Assembly: GCA_003554505.1 (NCBI GenBank)
Contig: PWGS01000207.1
Span: 1 to 13,708, forward strand
Length of the DNA stretch: 13,708 nt
DNA from: Desulfonatronospira sp.
Lineage (GTDB): Bacteria > Desulfobacterota > Desulfovibrionia > Desulfovibrionales > Desulfonatronovibrionaceae
Reading direction: 5' to 3'
The position numbers and the translations under genes were made by a program. Below the pieces are notes generated by a model. The model was given only the letters and a program-made list of their open reading frames with translations, was not told the DNA's origin and searched no databases. Every line of letters begins with the position of its first letter. Positions within the stretch are counted from its first letter, which is position 1. Below, piece by piece: positions 6,955 to 13,708 of this stretch.

Positions 6955-7217
6955 GTAACTATTCACCATCCGATAATATTGGTACAATCTAAGCGCACCG
7001 CTGATATCCAGGGTGCGGGGGCTTTGCAGACTGGGCGTAAACTGTCTGAACGACGTAGGAAGCGTTAATCAAAACCGTAAAACACCGAACTTGATTTAAA
7101 GGATGCTATAGAAGTTATTCTGGCTTAAAAACTCGTGTATAGGTTTTGATTTACGCTTCCTTGGAGTGAGTTTTTACGTCCTGTTTGCAAAGTCCCCGGA
7201 CCCTGGTGAGTAGTTAC
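6955..7217. repeat. long imperfect inverted-repeat element, left of lgt
   Basis: The ends gtaactattcacc (6955-6967) and ggtgagtagttac (7205-7217) are complements at 12 of 13 positions. Inside, the arm at about 7008-7077 pairs with 7142-7206. Its best block, aggaagcgttaatcaaaacc (7058-7077), matches the reverse complement of 7142-7161 at 19 of 20 positions; a second block with gctttgca (7020-7027) pairs with 7188-7195. About 40 bases (6968-7007) have no partner on the other side. The central loop is about 64 bases. No coding sequence lies inside. It fills the znuB-lgt gap and looks like a non-autonomous mobile element or a structured extragenic repeat; the family is not recognised. Confidence 0.75.
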
Positions 7218-7245
7218 AAAAAATTGAAACATACATTTATAAATC

Positions 7246-8031
7246 ATGCTGCAACACCCCAATTTTGATCCGGTAGCCATAGCCGTGGGCCCCCTGGAAA
7301 TCCGCTGGTACGGTCTCATGTACCTGGCCGGATTCACCCTGGCCTGGCTCCTGGCACGCCACAGGGCCAAAAAGCCCGGCTCGGGCTGGGACGTCAAGGA
7401 GCTTCCGGACATGGTGGTCTTCGGGGCCCTGGGCATAATACTCGGGGCCAGGCTCGGCTACATGCTTTTTTACGATTTTTCCGGGTTTGTTTCCCAGCCC
7501 TGGACCGCGGTCATGATCTGGCAGGGAGGGATGTCTTTTCATGGCGGGTTAATCGGCGGGATCACAGCCATGTACTGGTATGCCCGCAAGACAGGCAGGA
7601 GTTTTTTCACGGTTACCGATTTCGTGGCCCCCATGGGGGCTCTGGGGGTAATGTGCGGTCGCATCGGCAACTTTATCAACGCCGAACTCTGGGGACGTCC
7701 CACGGATGTACCCTGGGCCATGGTTTTTCCCGGTTCGGACATGGTCCCCAGGCACCCTTCCCAGATCTACCAGGCCCTGCTGGAAGGACTTCTCCTCTTT
7801 ATCATCCTGTGGATATTCTCTTGGCGGCCCAGGCCTACAATGGCCGTTTCCGGGCTGTTCTGCCTGGGATACGGGGTGCTGCGCTTTCTGGTGGAATTTT
7901 TCCGGGAACCCGACGCCCACCTGGGTTTTGTACTCCTGGACTGGATGACCATGGGCCAGATTCTGTCCATTCCCATGGTAGTGCTGGGCGCGGTGCTTCT
8001 CTACCTGGCCTACGGCACCGGAAAAAACTGA
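7246..8031 (+). CDS. lgt: prolipoprotein diacylglyceryl transferase
   Basis: Inner-membrane enzyme that moves diacylglycerol from phosphatidylglycerol to the lipobox cysteine, the first step of lipoprotein maturation. The 261 residues contain about seven membrane segments and the family hallmarks: IRWYGLMYLAGF near the N-terminus (19-30), MSFHGGLIGG with the conserved His99, the signature GRIGNFINAELWGR (138-151), RHPSQIYQALLEG, and RFLVEFFREPD near the C-terminus. The start at 7246 fits the family, but there is no Shine-Dalgarno and a tataaa lies only a few bases upstream, so a leaderless or poorly defined start is possible. The gene stands alone between two related inverted-repeat elements. 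Confidence 0.96.
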   Translation: MLQHPNFDPVAIAVGPLEIRWYGLMYLAGFTLAWLLARHRAKKPGSGWDVKELPDMVVFGALGIILGARLGYMLFYDFSGFVSQPWTAVMIWQGGMSFHGGLIGGITAMYWYARKTGRSFFTVTDFVAPMGALGVMCGRIGNFINAELWGRPTDVPWAMVFPGSDMVPRHPSQIYQALLEGLLLFIILWIFSWRPRPTMAVSGLFCLGYGVLRFLVEFFREPDAHLGFVLLDWMTMGQILSIPMVVLGAVLLYLAYGTGKN

Positions 8032-8054
8032 ATACCTGTTATACTCCCTGCTTT

Positions 8055-8271
8055 GTAACTATTCACCATGATAATTGGTTTTATCGGGGTCGGTATCGGA
8101 ATCGGGGTCGGTATCGAAGCTGTTGGGGAACGCCCCACGCAACTCTGGTTTTTCGGTTTTCTATCGACCCTCTCCGAGCTGTAGGCTCTCCGAGCCGGAA
8201 CCCGATACCGATACCGACCCCGACACCGATGGCCAGAACAAGAGTACACACAAAATGTGCTGAACAGTTAC
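8055..8271. repeat. inverted-repeat element with TCGGNN hexamers, right of lgt
   Basis: The ends gtaactattca (8055-8065) and tgaacagttac (8261-8271) are complements at 10 of 11 positions. The first 15 bases, gtaactattcaccat, are identical to the left end of the element at 6955, and similarity continues through gataa..ttgg. Inside, atcggggtcggtatcg occurs twice (8083-8098 and 8101-8116), and the inverted form cgataccgaccccga (8209-8223) pairs with either copy. Smaller hairpins lie between: tgggg/cccca (8124-8128/8133-8137) and ctctccgag repeated near 8170 and 8187. It fills the gap between convergent lgt and sucrose synthase and may end both transcripts. No convincing gene lies inside. Confidence 0.75.
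8083..8116 (+). repeat. 18-bp period tandem repeat (two copies)
   Basis: Two exact 16-base copies of atcggggtcggtatcg separated by two bases, themselves built from TCGGNN hexamers. They form the left arm of the stem in the element right of lgt. Confidence 0.8.
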
Positions 8272-8291
8272 GAAATTTTTTTGATCCGGCC

Positions 8292-10673
8292 TCAACTGGA
8301 CAGGCTGCGCATTTTCAGGGAATAGAACATATCCAGGTAACGCCTGGTTTCATCGCGCTCCAGGTTTGATACGTATTTCCAGAAACCGTAAATCCTGGAA
8401 AATGAAAGAAGTCTCTGGGCATAAAGCCTCCAGTTGTATTTCTCTTCCACCCTTTTTATCCCATTGTCCGATATGGTATTCCAGTAATCAGGATCTGCCC
8501 TGCAGCGGGAGAAAAAGTCCGCCATGAGCCCTGCGGCCTCCTCTCCATGGGTGGGATCAATGTGGAACCCGCTCTTTCCGTCCTCGATTATCTCCAGTGG
8601 TCCTCCGAATATGGTGGCAAAGGCGGGCAGTCCCGAATTCATGGCTTCAACAACCGTCAGTCCGAAGGCCTCGAAAAGCGCCGGCTGCACAAAAGCCCCT
8701 CTGGAGTCTGCAATAATACGGTACAGTTCCCCGCTCATATTCTTGTCCAGCCGGATGCCCAGCCAGCGCACCTGTCCATGCAGGTCCAGCTCATCAAAAA
8801 GCCTGTGCATTTCCTGTATGCACGCCTTTTCTTCCTCGTCCTGGGAATCTCTGACATCCAGACTGCCTGCAACCAGCACAAGATTGGCTTCCTGCCTGAG
8901 TTCAGGACTTTCACCGTACCAGCGTACCAGACTGGTGAGATTTTTTATCCTGTCCAGGCGGGCCATGGTAAACAAAACCGGCTTTGACCGGTCCTGAAGT
9001 TCTCCCCTGGCCAACTCCATGGGAGGACCATAAATATACTCGTTTAATTCATCGTGCAGTTCCTTGAGGCGACGGTCCTTTTCATAATAAGGGAAATAAA
9101 CGTTTTCATCCGCCCCCGGGGAAACCACGTTGAACTTGGGGTCGAACACATCTATGCCGCTCACCCCCCGGTAAAGATCGGGCATGGTAAAGGCGTTATA
9201 GGTTTCATACTGGCCCACGCTCTCCTCGGTACCTGCAATCTCCTGGTAGGGGCTGGTAATAATGAAATCAGCGGTGTTCATGGCGATGAGGTCAGCAGTG
9301 AACTGACTGGAAAACCTGTACTGGGCCTCGTTGTCCTTCCAGTACTGCGAAGAAAAGAGGTACTTGGACTTTTCCAGGGCATGAGCGATATTGCACTGGG
9401 TGATGTTCATCTTTTTGGACATGAGTGAGGCCACCAGGTTGCCGTCGGAATAGTTTCCGATGATCAGGTCCGGACGGCCCTTGAGCTCGCTTTGGCCCTC
9501 CTGGGTCGAATCCAGGGCGAATCGTTCCAGGAAGGGCCAGACATGAAATCTTGAAATCCAGTGCGGCACCATCTCGCCGCCGGGATAGCGGAAAGGCACC
9601 CGCAGGATTCTGGCGTTGCTGGTTCCGACAATATCTTCCAGACGCTGGTTGCAGGGGGTATCCCCTGCCTCGGGGATCAGGCGGGTCAAAACAATGATCT
9701 CCGGCTCAATCTCCAGGCCCTGCTCCTTTATCTGCCTGCGCATTTCCTTTTCCAGGGCGCGTACCTGGTCCAGTATATATACTATCTGCCCCCCGGTATC
9801 CGGCCTGCCCAGCACGTTGGACTGCCCGAAGTATCCGTGGGGGGAGACTATCACCAGCTTGAATATCATGGGGATGCGGCTCAAAAACGATGCCAGAATA
9901 TTGGGAGGGGGAGCCTCGAGTATCTCGCGCAACAGCTCAAGAGTTTCCCGGACGCGCTCCACATCCCGGCCCCATCCGGGCTGAAATCCCAGTGACTGCA
10001 TATGCCTGGCGATTCCGGACCATTCCTGGGAGGGGTCCTGCTTCTTAAGGAAGGTCAGGGCCTTGCGCAGGGCTGAACGAAGTCCGGAAATGGTTTCAAT
10101 GTGGCCGTTTATCATAAGCTGCCTGCCCTCAATCTGGTGCAGGCGCAGAAACTCAAAGAGTTTTTCATGTCCCCTCTTCTTGTCCTGAAAAAACTGCCCT
10201 GACAGGTGGCGGTTGAGAAAATCAACCCCCTTGCCAATGTAGGAGTATTCATTGAGCTTTGGAAACTCCCTGTTGAAGGGCTCCAGGTCAATTTCCAGCA
10301 GAAAGTCGTCCACCTGGGTGCTGTTGTTCACCTGCATTTCCTCGAACTTGAGGTAATCGCTGACATTTATTTCATCAAAAAGCACGTCTTCCACATGAAA
10401 ACGGAAGTACTGCCATTTAGCTATTTCCGGGCGCACAGCCAGATAAACCCAGGGACTTCGTATTGCAGCCACCTGGGTATACCTGAAGACTTCAAATATC
10501 AGCGCGGACTCTTGCCTGCCGTGTTCTTCGTCTTCAAAAAAATCCGCCAGCATGTCCTGCAGTTCCGAACGTAGAAGAAAAGGCTTCTCTTTTCTGGTCA
10601 GTTCCCGCAAAAAAAGATACACCGACTTTCTCAGTTCGGGGTCAAGTCCGTCCAGTTCCTCGATATCAATCAT
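8292..10673 (-). CDS. sucrose synthase
   Basis: Reversible glycosyltransferase (GT4): sucrose plus NDP gives NDP-glucose plus fructose. At 793 residues it has the full length of the family. An N-terminal regulatory half (about 1-265) precedes the GT-B catalytic half, which holds [17 protein letters not shown] (280-296), [12 protein letters not shown] (518-529), [10 protein letters not shown] with Arg572 and Lys577, and the EX7E pair Glu668/Glu676 ([10 protein letters not shown]). Where plant enzymes have the Gln/Asn pair linked to UDP preference (SSQ...RNGELYR), this one has Arg641 and Ser647, as bacterial enzymes often differ here, so ADP use is plausible. It is the last gene of the sucrose operon; the start overlaps the upstream stop by one base (TAATG), with ggagg embedded in the preceding gene. 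Confidence 0.95.
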   Translation of the reverse strand: MIDIEELDGLDPELRKSVYLFLRELTRKEKPFLLRSELQDMLADFFEDEEHGRQESALIFEVFRYTQVAAIRSPWVYLAVRPEIAKWQYFRFHVEDVLFDEINVSDYLKFEEMQVNNSTQVDDFLLEIDLEPFNREFPKLNEYSYIGKGVDFLNRHLSGQFFQDKKRGHEKLFEFLRLHQIEGRQLMINGHIETISGLRSALRKALTFLKKQDPSQEWSGIARHMQSLGFQPGWGRDVERVRETLELLREILEAPPPNILASFLSRIPMIFKLVIVSPHGYFGQSNVLGRPDTGGQIVYILDQVRALEKEMRRQIKEQGLEIEPEIIVLTRLIPEAGDTPCNQRLEDIVGTSNARILRVPFRYPGGEMVPHWISRFHVWPFLERFALDSTQEGQSELKGRPDLIIGNYSDGNLVASLMSKKMNITQCNIAHALEKSKYLFSSQYWKDNEAQYRFSSQFTADLIAMNTADFIITSPYQEIAGTEESVGQYETYNAFTMPDLYRGVSGIDVFDPKFNVVSPGADENVYFPYYEKDRRLKELHDELNEYIYGPPMELARGELQDRSKPVLFTMARLDRIKNLTSLVRWYGESPELRQEANLVLVAGSLDVRDSQDEEEKACIQEMHRLFDELDLHGQVRWLGIRLDKNMSGELYRIIADSRGAFVQPALFEAFGLTVVEAMNSGLPAFATIFGGPLEIIEDGKSGFHIDPTHGEEAAGLMADFFSRCRADPDYWNTISDNGIKRVEEKYNWRLYAQRLLSFSRIYGFWKYVSNLERDETRRYLDMFYSLKMRSLSS

Positions 10674-10687
10674 TATCCTTCCTCCAG
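10671..10687 (-). promoter_or_regulatory. TAATG stop/start overlap and embedded ribosome binding site
   Basis: The last codons of the upstream gene (Leu-Glu-Glu-Gly-stop) contain ggaggaagg seven bases before the sucrose synthase ATG, which shares one base with the TAA. This arrangement implies coupled translation of the synthase-phosphatase and sucrose synthase. Confidence 0.8.
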
Positions 10688-12817
10688 AAACCCGAAATGC
10701 TGCATTCCCTCGATTATGCCCCGGGCATAATGATCAACTGCAAAATATATATTCGAAGTCACGGGCATGCCCTTGAGTTCCTGGCTGTAGTTGCCCACAA
10801 TCACCCCCAGCATGCTGCCCATGAGCATCTCCCGGTCATTGCCGGAATCGCCGGCCACCAGGACCTTTTTCATATCCACTCCCCATTTCATACACAGATA
10901 CCGGATGGCCAGACCCTTGGAGGCCCTCACAGGCAGAAAATCCAGAAACTGGTTGTGGGAATGGATCATCTTGGCGTGCAGATCTTTCTGGCGCAGGAGC
11001 CTGCGCACGTGCCGCACCCCGGGATATTTTCCAGGAATATAATTATAGCTGAGCTTGAACTCCCTCTGATTTTCCTGGACCTGCATTTCCACTCCAGGCA
11101 CATCCTTCATTACCTCTGCAATGGCCCCGGGCTTCCAGCGGTAGGCTATATGCCTGCTCCAGGCGTGGTCCTTGAGTATGTTCGGCCCGTAATATATTTC
11201 GCTGCCCACCGAGGTGATGAAAATATCCGGGACGGGCACGTTTTCTTTGGCCAGAACATTCAGGGTGCTCTCCAGCCTCCTTCCCGTGGCCACTCCGAAA
11301 ACCAGCTCATCCTGCATACTGCTCAGGATGGACAGAAGTTCTCTGAGCCCCTGGGGCTCCCCCAGAAGAGTATTGTCTATGTCCGTGATCAGAACCTTTT
11401 CCGCCACAGGCAGTTTGCTCTTGATAATGGGCAGTCCGGGCTTTTCCTGCTTTCTGCGTGGACGCAGCTTCTGGATCTCGCGCAGGTAGGTCTTTGTATG
11501 CGCATGCCAGGAGAAAAACTTTTTTACCCCTTTGATGCCTGCTCTGGAATACTTTTTCCAGTTTTCCCTGTCGCTTACCAGAGACAAAAGGGCCTTGGTC
11601 ATGGCCTCCTTGTCCAGGGGGTCGATGAGCATGCCGTTGGCGCATTTGCCTATTATTTCCCTGGGCCCTCCATCATCGGTGGCCACCAGGGGCAGCCCGG
11701 TAGCCCCTGCTTCAATAAGCGTCAACCCGAAAGGTTCGGTCATGGCCGGATTGATAAATACCCCGCGCCGTTGAGCCGCATAGCGGTAAAGCTCAGGCAC
11801 GTCGTCGGCTGCATGCTTCTTGGGATATGCGGCCTGGCCGTAAAGATCGTGCTTGTCCACCAGCATCAGGATCCGGGTAAGTACTCTTTTGGGGCCTTTG
11901 TCCATTCTGGCTATATCTTCGCGGTTTCCGGCAATGATCACCAGGTTGGCAGCCTCGCGCAGTTCCGGACTCTCTCCGAAGGCCTCCACCAGGGTGGTAA
12001 TATTCTTGCGCTCGTCGGGACGGGAAAGGGCCAGTATCATGGGCTTATTGGACTTCTGCAGGAACCTGTCCAGCTCGTGGGCGATCCGGGGCTTCTTCTG
12101 ATTCGATTTGTAGGGATAAAAGCGCTCCAGGTCTATTCCGGGAGGTATGATACGCATCCTCCCGGGATGATAATTCTCGTATTCCTTATACTGCTCGTCG
12201 CGTTCCTGGGCTGTGCTGGTGATTACCAGGGAAGCATTGCCCAGGGCCACTTCTTCGGCCTCGATCCTGGTGGACATGTTGTATCTGGATTCTATGGCGG
12301 CCTCGTTGCGGCCGTGTTCCAGCAGGCGCTCCTTTTTTATGCGTCCCAGTGAATGCCCGGTAAAGATAAGAGGCACCCCCAGGTGCTGGGCCAGTTTTGA
12401 CCCGGCCAGGCCGGCATCGGCGTAATGCCCGTGGATTATATCCGGCACCATGCCCACCCGCCTGAAGTACTGCAGGGCTTTGTCCGTGAACTCATCCAGG
12501 TAGGGCCAGAGCACTTCCTTGCGCAGATACCTCTTGGGGCCGAATTCTATGCGCACGATATTGGCCTTGTCCCCCAGCTTCTCAATGGTTTTGCCGTAGC
12601 TGTTGTCCACCTTGGAATCCAGGCCCTTTCTGGTGAGCAGGTCCACCCTGGCCACCCTGGGATTTTTGCCCAGGGCCCTGGCCAGTTCCACAACGTACTT
12701 GACCTGGCCGCCGGTGTCCGAATCCCGGCCCAGTTCCATGTCAAAACCCCGCACCAGGCCGTGAATGCTCAGGTGCACCAGATACAGGCCTTCTTTACGT
12801 CGCCTGATATTCGTCAT
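10673..12817 (-). CDS. sucrose-phosphate synthase with C-terminal sucrose-phosphatase domain
   Basis: Makes sucrose 6-phosphate from UDP-glucose and fructose 6-phosphate and, by its second domain, probably hydrolyses it to sucrose. Of 714 residues, about 1-455 form a GT4 glycosyltransferase: [20 protein letters not shown] (30-49), HGHYADAG (129-136), [15 protein letters not shown] (152-166), [12 protein letters not shown] (225-236), [16 protein letters not shown] and the EX7E pair Glu361/Glu369. After a basic linker, 472-714 is a HAD-type phosphatase with every catalytic motif intact: DIDNT (Asp479, Asp481), TGR (511-513), Lys634 and GDSGND (656-661). Plant and some cyanobacterial synthases have a degenerate domain here; this one looks active, and no separate phosphatase gene is in view. 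Start chosen for ggagg six bases upstream. Confidence 0.94.
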   Translation of the reverse strand: MTNIRRRKEGLYLVHLSIHGLVRGFDMELGRDSDTGGQVKYVVELARALGKNPRVARVDLLTRKGLDSKVDNSYGKTIEKLGDKANIVRIEFGPKRYLRKEVLWPYLDEFTDKALQYFRRVGMVPDIIHGHYADAGLAGSKLAQHLGVPLIFTGHSLGRIKKERLLEHGRNEAAIESRYNMSTRIEAEEVALGNASLVITSTAQERDEQYKEYENYHPGRMRIIPPGIDLERFYPYKSNQKKPRIAHELDRFLQKSNKPMILALSRPDERKNITTLVEAFGESPELREAANLVIIAGNREDIARMDKGPKRVLTRILMLVDKHDLYGQAAYPKKHAADDVPELYRYAAQRRGVFINPAMTEPFGLTLIEAGATGLPLVATDDGGPREIIGKCANGMLIDPLDKEAMTKALLSLVSDRENWKKYSRAGIKGVKKFFSWHAHTKTYLREIQKLRPRRKQEKPGLPIIKSKLPVAEKVLITDIDNTLLGEPQGLRELLSILSSMQDELVFGVATGRRLESTLNVLAKENVPVPDIFITSVGSEIYYGPNILKDHAWSRHIAYRWKPGAIAEVMKDVPGVEMQVQENQREFKLSYNYIPGKYPGVRHVRRLLRQKDLHAKMIHSHNQFLDFLPVRASKGLAIRYLCMKWGVDMKKVLVAGDSGNDREMLMGSMLGVIVGNYSQELKGMPVTSNIYFAVDHYARGIIEGMQHFGFLEEG

Positions 12818-12953
12818 ACATGCCTCCGGATGAAAACTGGATAACCAGTAAAAGCCGTAACTTGTCAGTTTAAGTCAATATCTTACAAACGGTGCTGTTC
12901 TTTTCCCGGACAAAGCCGGTATAAACCGGGAGCAATACCGCCGGCATACAGCT
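12818..12953 (-). other. intergenic region before the sucrose-phosphate synthase gene
   Basis: 136 bases separate the fructokinase stop from the synthase start. On the minus strand there is a good -35 hexamer, TTGACT (12878-12873), but no clear -10 at the right distance, so an internal promoter is only possible. gccggtat (12915-12922) with ataccgccggc (12935-12945) could form a hairpin just after the fructokinase gene, without a U-tract. The gap is larger than the overlap further down the operon, so the kinase may be partly independent. Confidence 0.4.
12825..12838 (+). repeat. 14-bp core of the dispersed repeat
   Basis: tccggatgaaaact is identical to the core of the 27-bp repeats at 66-92 and 3734-3760. 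Here its left end overlaps the minus-strand ggagg that serves as ribosome binding site of the sucrose-phosphate synthase gene. The shorter match could still be chance. Confidence 0.45.
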
Positions 12954-13708
12954 TTAATCGCCGCTTTCCATCAAATGATCTGTAAACTTGCTGTAAAAAT
13001 CCCTCTTTTCAGGCACTGCTCCCCTGATGGAGCATACTTCCGCAGCCATGCGCACTGCTCTTTGCAGTATCATTTCCCAGGACCAGCCTCTGCACAGGCC
13101 CAGCATAAATACCGCACTGAATGAATCTCCTGCTCCTACCGCATCCTGGAAAGGAGTCGCTTCCGGCGCTTCAGCAAAGAGATACTCCCGGTTCCGGGGA
13201 AAAAGCATGGCTCCATCACCGCCCATGGTCAGCACCAGGCATTTAAGACGGCAGACGCTCTGCACCTTCCTGGCCATGGCCTGCAAACTGTCTTTTCGGA
13301 TTTCCAGGGCTGCGGCCACCTTTTCAAGTTCCTCCAGATTGACCTTCAAGTAGGTGCACCAGGACAGGACGTCCATGACCAGGCCCCTGCTCCACCAGGG
13401 ATCGCGCAGGTTGATGTCGCAGAACACCTCCTGGTCTCTCTTTTGAACCAGGGCATAAAGAGTCCGGGCTGACATTTCGCTCCTGGCCGCCAGTGTACCG
13501 TGGTAGAAAAGTGTTCTGCCTTCAAAAATCCTCGCCATGGAAGGAGCAAGCTCAATATAATCGAAAGCAGCCTCTTCTTTGATTTCATAATACGGCTCAT
13601 CACCCTGGAAACTGACCAGCACCATGCCGGTGGGCCTGTCCTGGTCCACCTGCAGGCCATCCTGGTTCATGCCCCAGCGCTGCATCTGCTCCCCCACCTC
13701 TTTTCCGG
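12954..13708 (-). CDS. PfkB-family sugar kinase, probable fructokinase (5' end outside the window)
   Basis: Phosphorylates a sugar with ATP, here most likely fructose freed by sucrose synthase, to fructose 6-phosphate, the substrate of the next gene. The stop is at 12954-12956. The frame is open to the window edge: a GTG at 13697 could be read as a start, but the codons before it continue the family pattern (GKEVGEQMQRWG, equivalent to VGxDxxG), so about 50 N-terminal residues with the first sugar-binding motif are missing. Visible features: DRPTGMVLVSF, DINLRDPWW (sugar-kinase D-x-N-x-R), the lid and LTMGGDGAMLF, and the anion hole with catalytic Asp in DAVGAGDSFSAVF. Fructose specificity is inferred from the operon; ribokinase-like relatives share these motifs. 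Confidence 0.88.
   Translation of the reverse strand, partial: GKEVGEQMQRWGMNQDGLQVDQDRPTGMVLVSFQGDEPYYEIKEEAAFDYIELAPSMARIFEGRTLFYHGTLAARSEMSARTLYALVQKRDQEVFCDINLRDPWWSRGLVMDVLSWCTYLKVNLEELEKVAAALEIRKDSLQAMARKVQSVCRLKCLVLTMGGDGAMLFPRNREYLFAEAPEATPFQDAVGAGDSFSAVFMLGLCRGWSWEMILQRAVRMAAEVCSIRGAVPEKRDFYSKFTDHLMESGD

Noticed and set aside
7229..7245. tataaa just upstream of lgt as a -10 box
   Set aside because: It lies within a few bases of the ATG and no -35 at proper distance was found; it would need leaderless transcription.
8083..8230. Possible CRISPR array at the atcggggtcggtatcg repeats
   Set aside because: Only two direct copies with a 2-base spacer plus an inverted copy; no regular spacers and no cas genes.
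8010..8249. 79-codon minus-strand frame inside the element right of lgt
   Set aside because: Encodes mainly PIPTP-type runs from the hexamer repeats, with no start signal or family.
7653..8369. 238-codon plus-strand frame running through the end of lgt and the hexamer repeats
   Set aside because: Overlaps lgt in another frame and derives its length from repetitive DNA (Pro-Thr and Asp-Thr runs).
10697..12352. 551-codon plus-strand frame opposite the sucrose-phosphate synthase gene
   Set aside because: Long but antisense to a well-supported gene with all catalytic motifs; His/Gln/Gly-rich composition marks it as a shadow.

Overview
The window looks like chromosomal DNA of a Gram-negative bacterium, most likely a Desulfobacterota relative of the Desulfovibrionales and possibly halophilic. 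This is inferred from gene content (a TRAP transporter, a ZnuABC/Fur-family locus, and sucrose synthesis and cleavage genes, sucrose being a common compatible solute) and from the moderately GC-rich, CTG-favouring coding style. No rRNA or other phylogenetic marker is present, so the assignment is tentative.

Layout, left to right. (1) 1-345: non-coding leader with a nested inverted repeat and the first copy of a 27-bp direct repeat. (2) 346-3618, plus strand: a complete TRAP transporter (lipoprotein DctP-type receptor, then after an unusual 391-nt gap the small DctQ and large DctM permeases, whose stop and start codons overlap). (3) 3619-3758: intergenic with a 9-bp hairpin and the second copy of the 27-bp repeat, so the two copies bracket the TRAP locus. 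(4) 3759-6944: a Fur-family, probably Zur, repressor on the minus strand, divergent from a znuA-znuC-znuB zinc importer; the shared intergenic region holds a near-perfect Fur-family palindrome over a likely promoter. (5) 6945-8291: lgt (prolipoprotein diacylglyceryl transferase) flanked on both sides by long imperfect inverted repeats that share the same terminal sequence (gtaactattcaccat). (6) 8292-13708, minus strand: an operon in the order fructokinase (cut by the window edge), sucrose-phosphate synthase fused to an apparently catalytically intact sucrose-phosphatase domain, and sucrose synthase.

How the genes work together. The sucrose operon can make sucrose from UDP-glucose and fructose 6-phosphate, dephosphorylate it, and reclaim it through sucrose synthase (NDP-glucose plus fructose) with fructokinase returning fructose to the hexose-phosphate pool: a closed synthesis and recovery cycle suited to an osmolyte or carbon store. 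The zinc locus is a self-contained regulated uptake system. Lgt is the general enzyme that would lipidate lipoproteins such as the TRAP receptor here.

The most novel material is non-coding: the two related inverted-repeat elements around lgt, and the short repeat family present at both ends of the TRAP locus and, as a 14-bp core, at the start of the sucrose-phosphate synthase gene. I found no CRISPR array, tRNA, rRNA, transposase or integrase.
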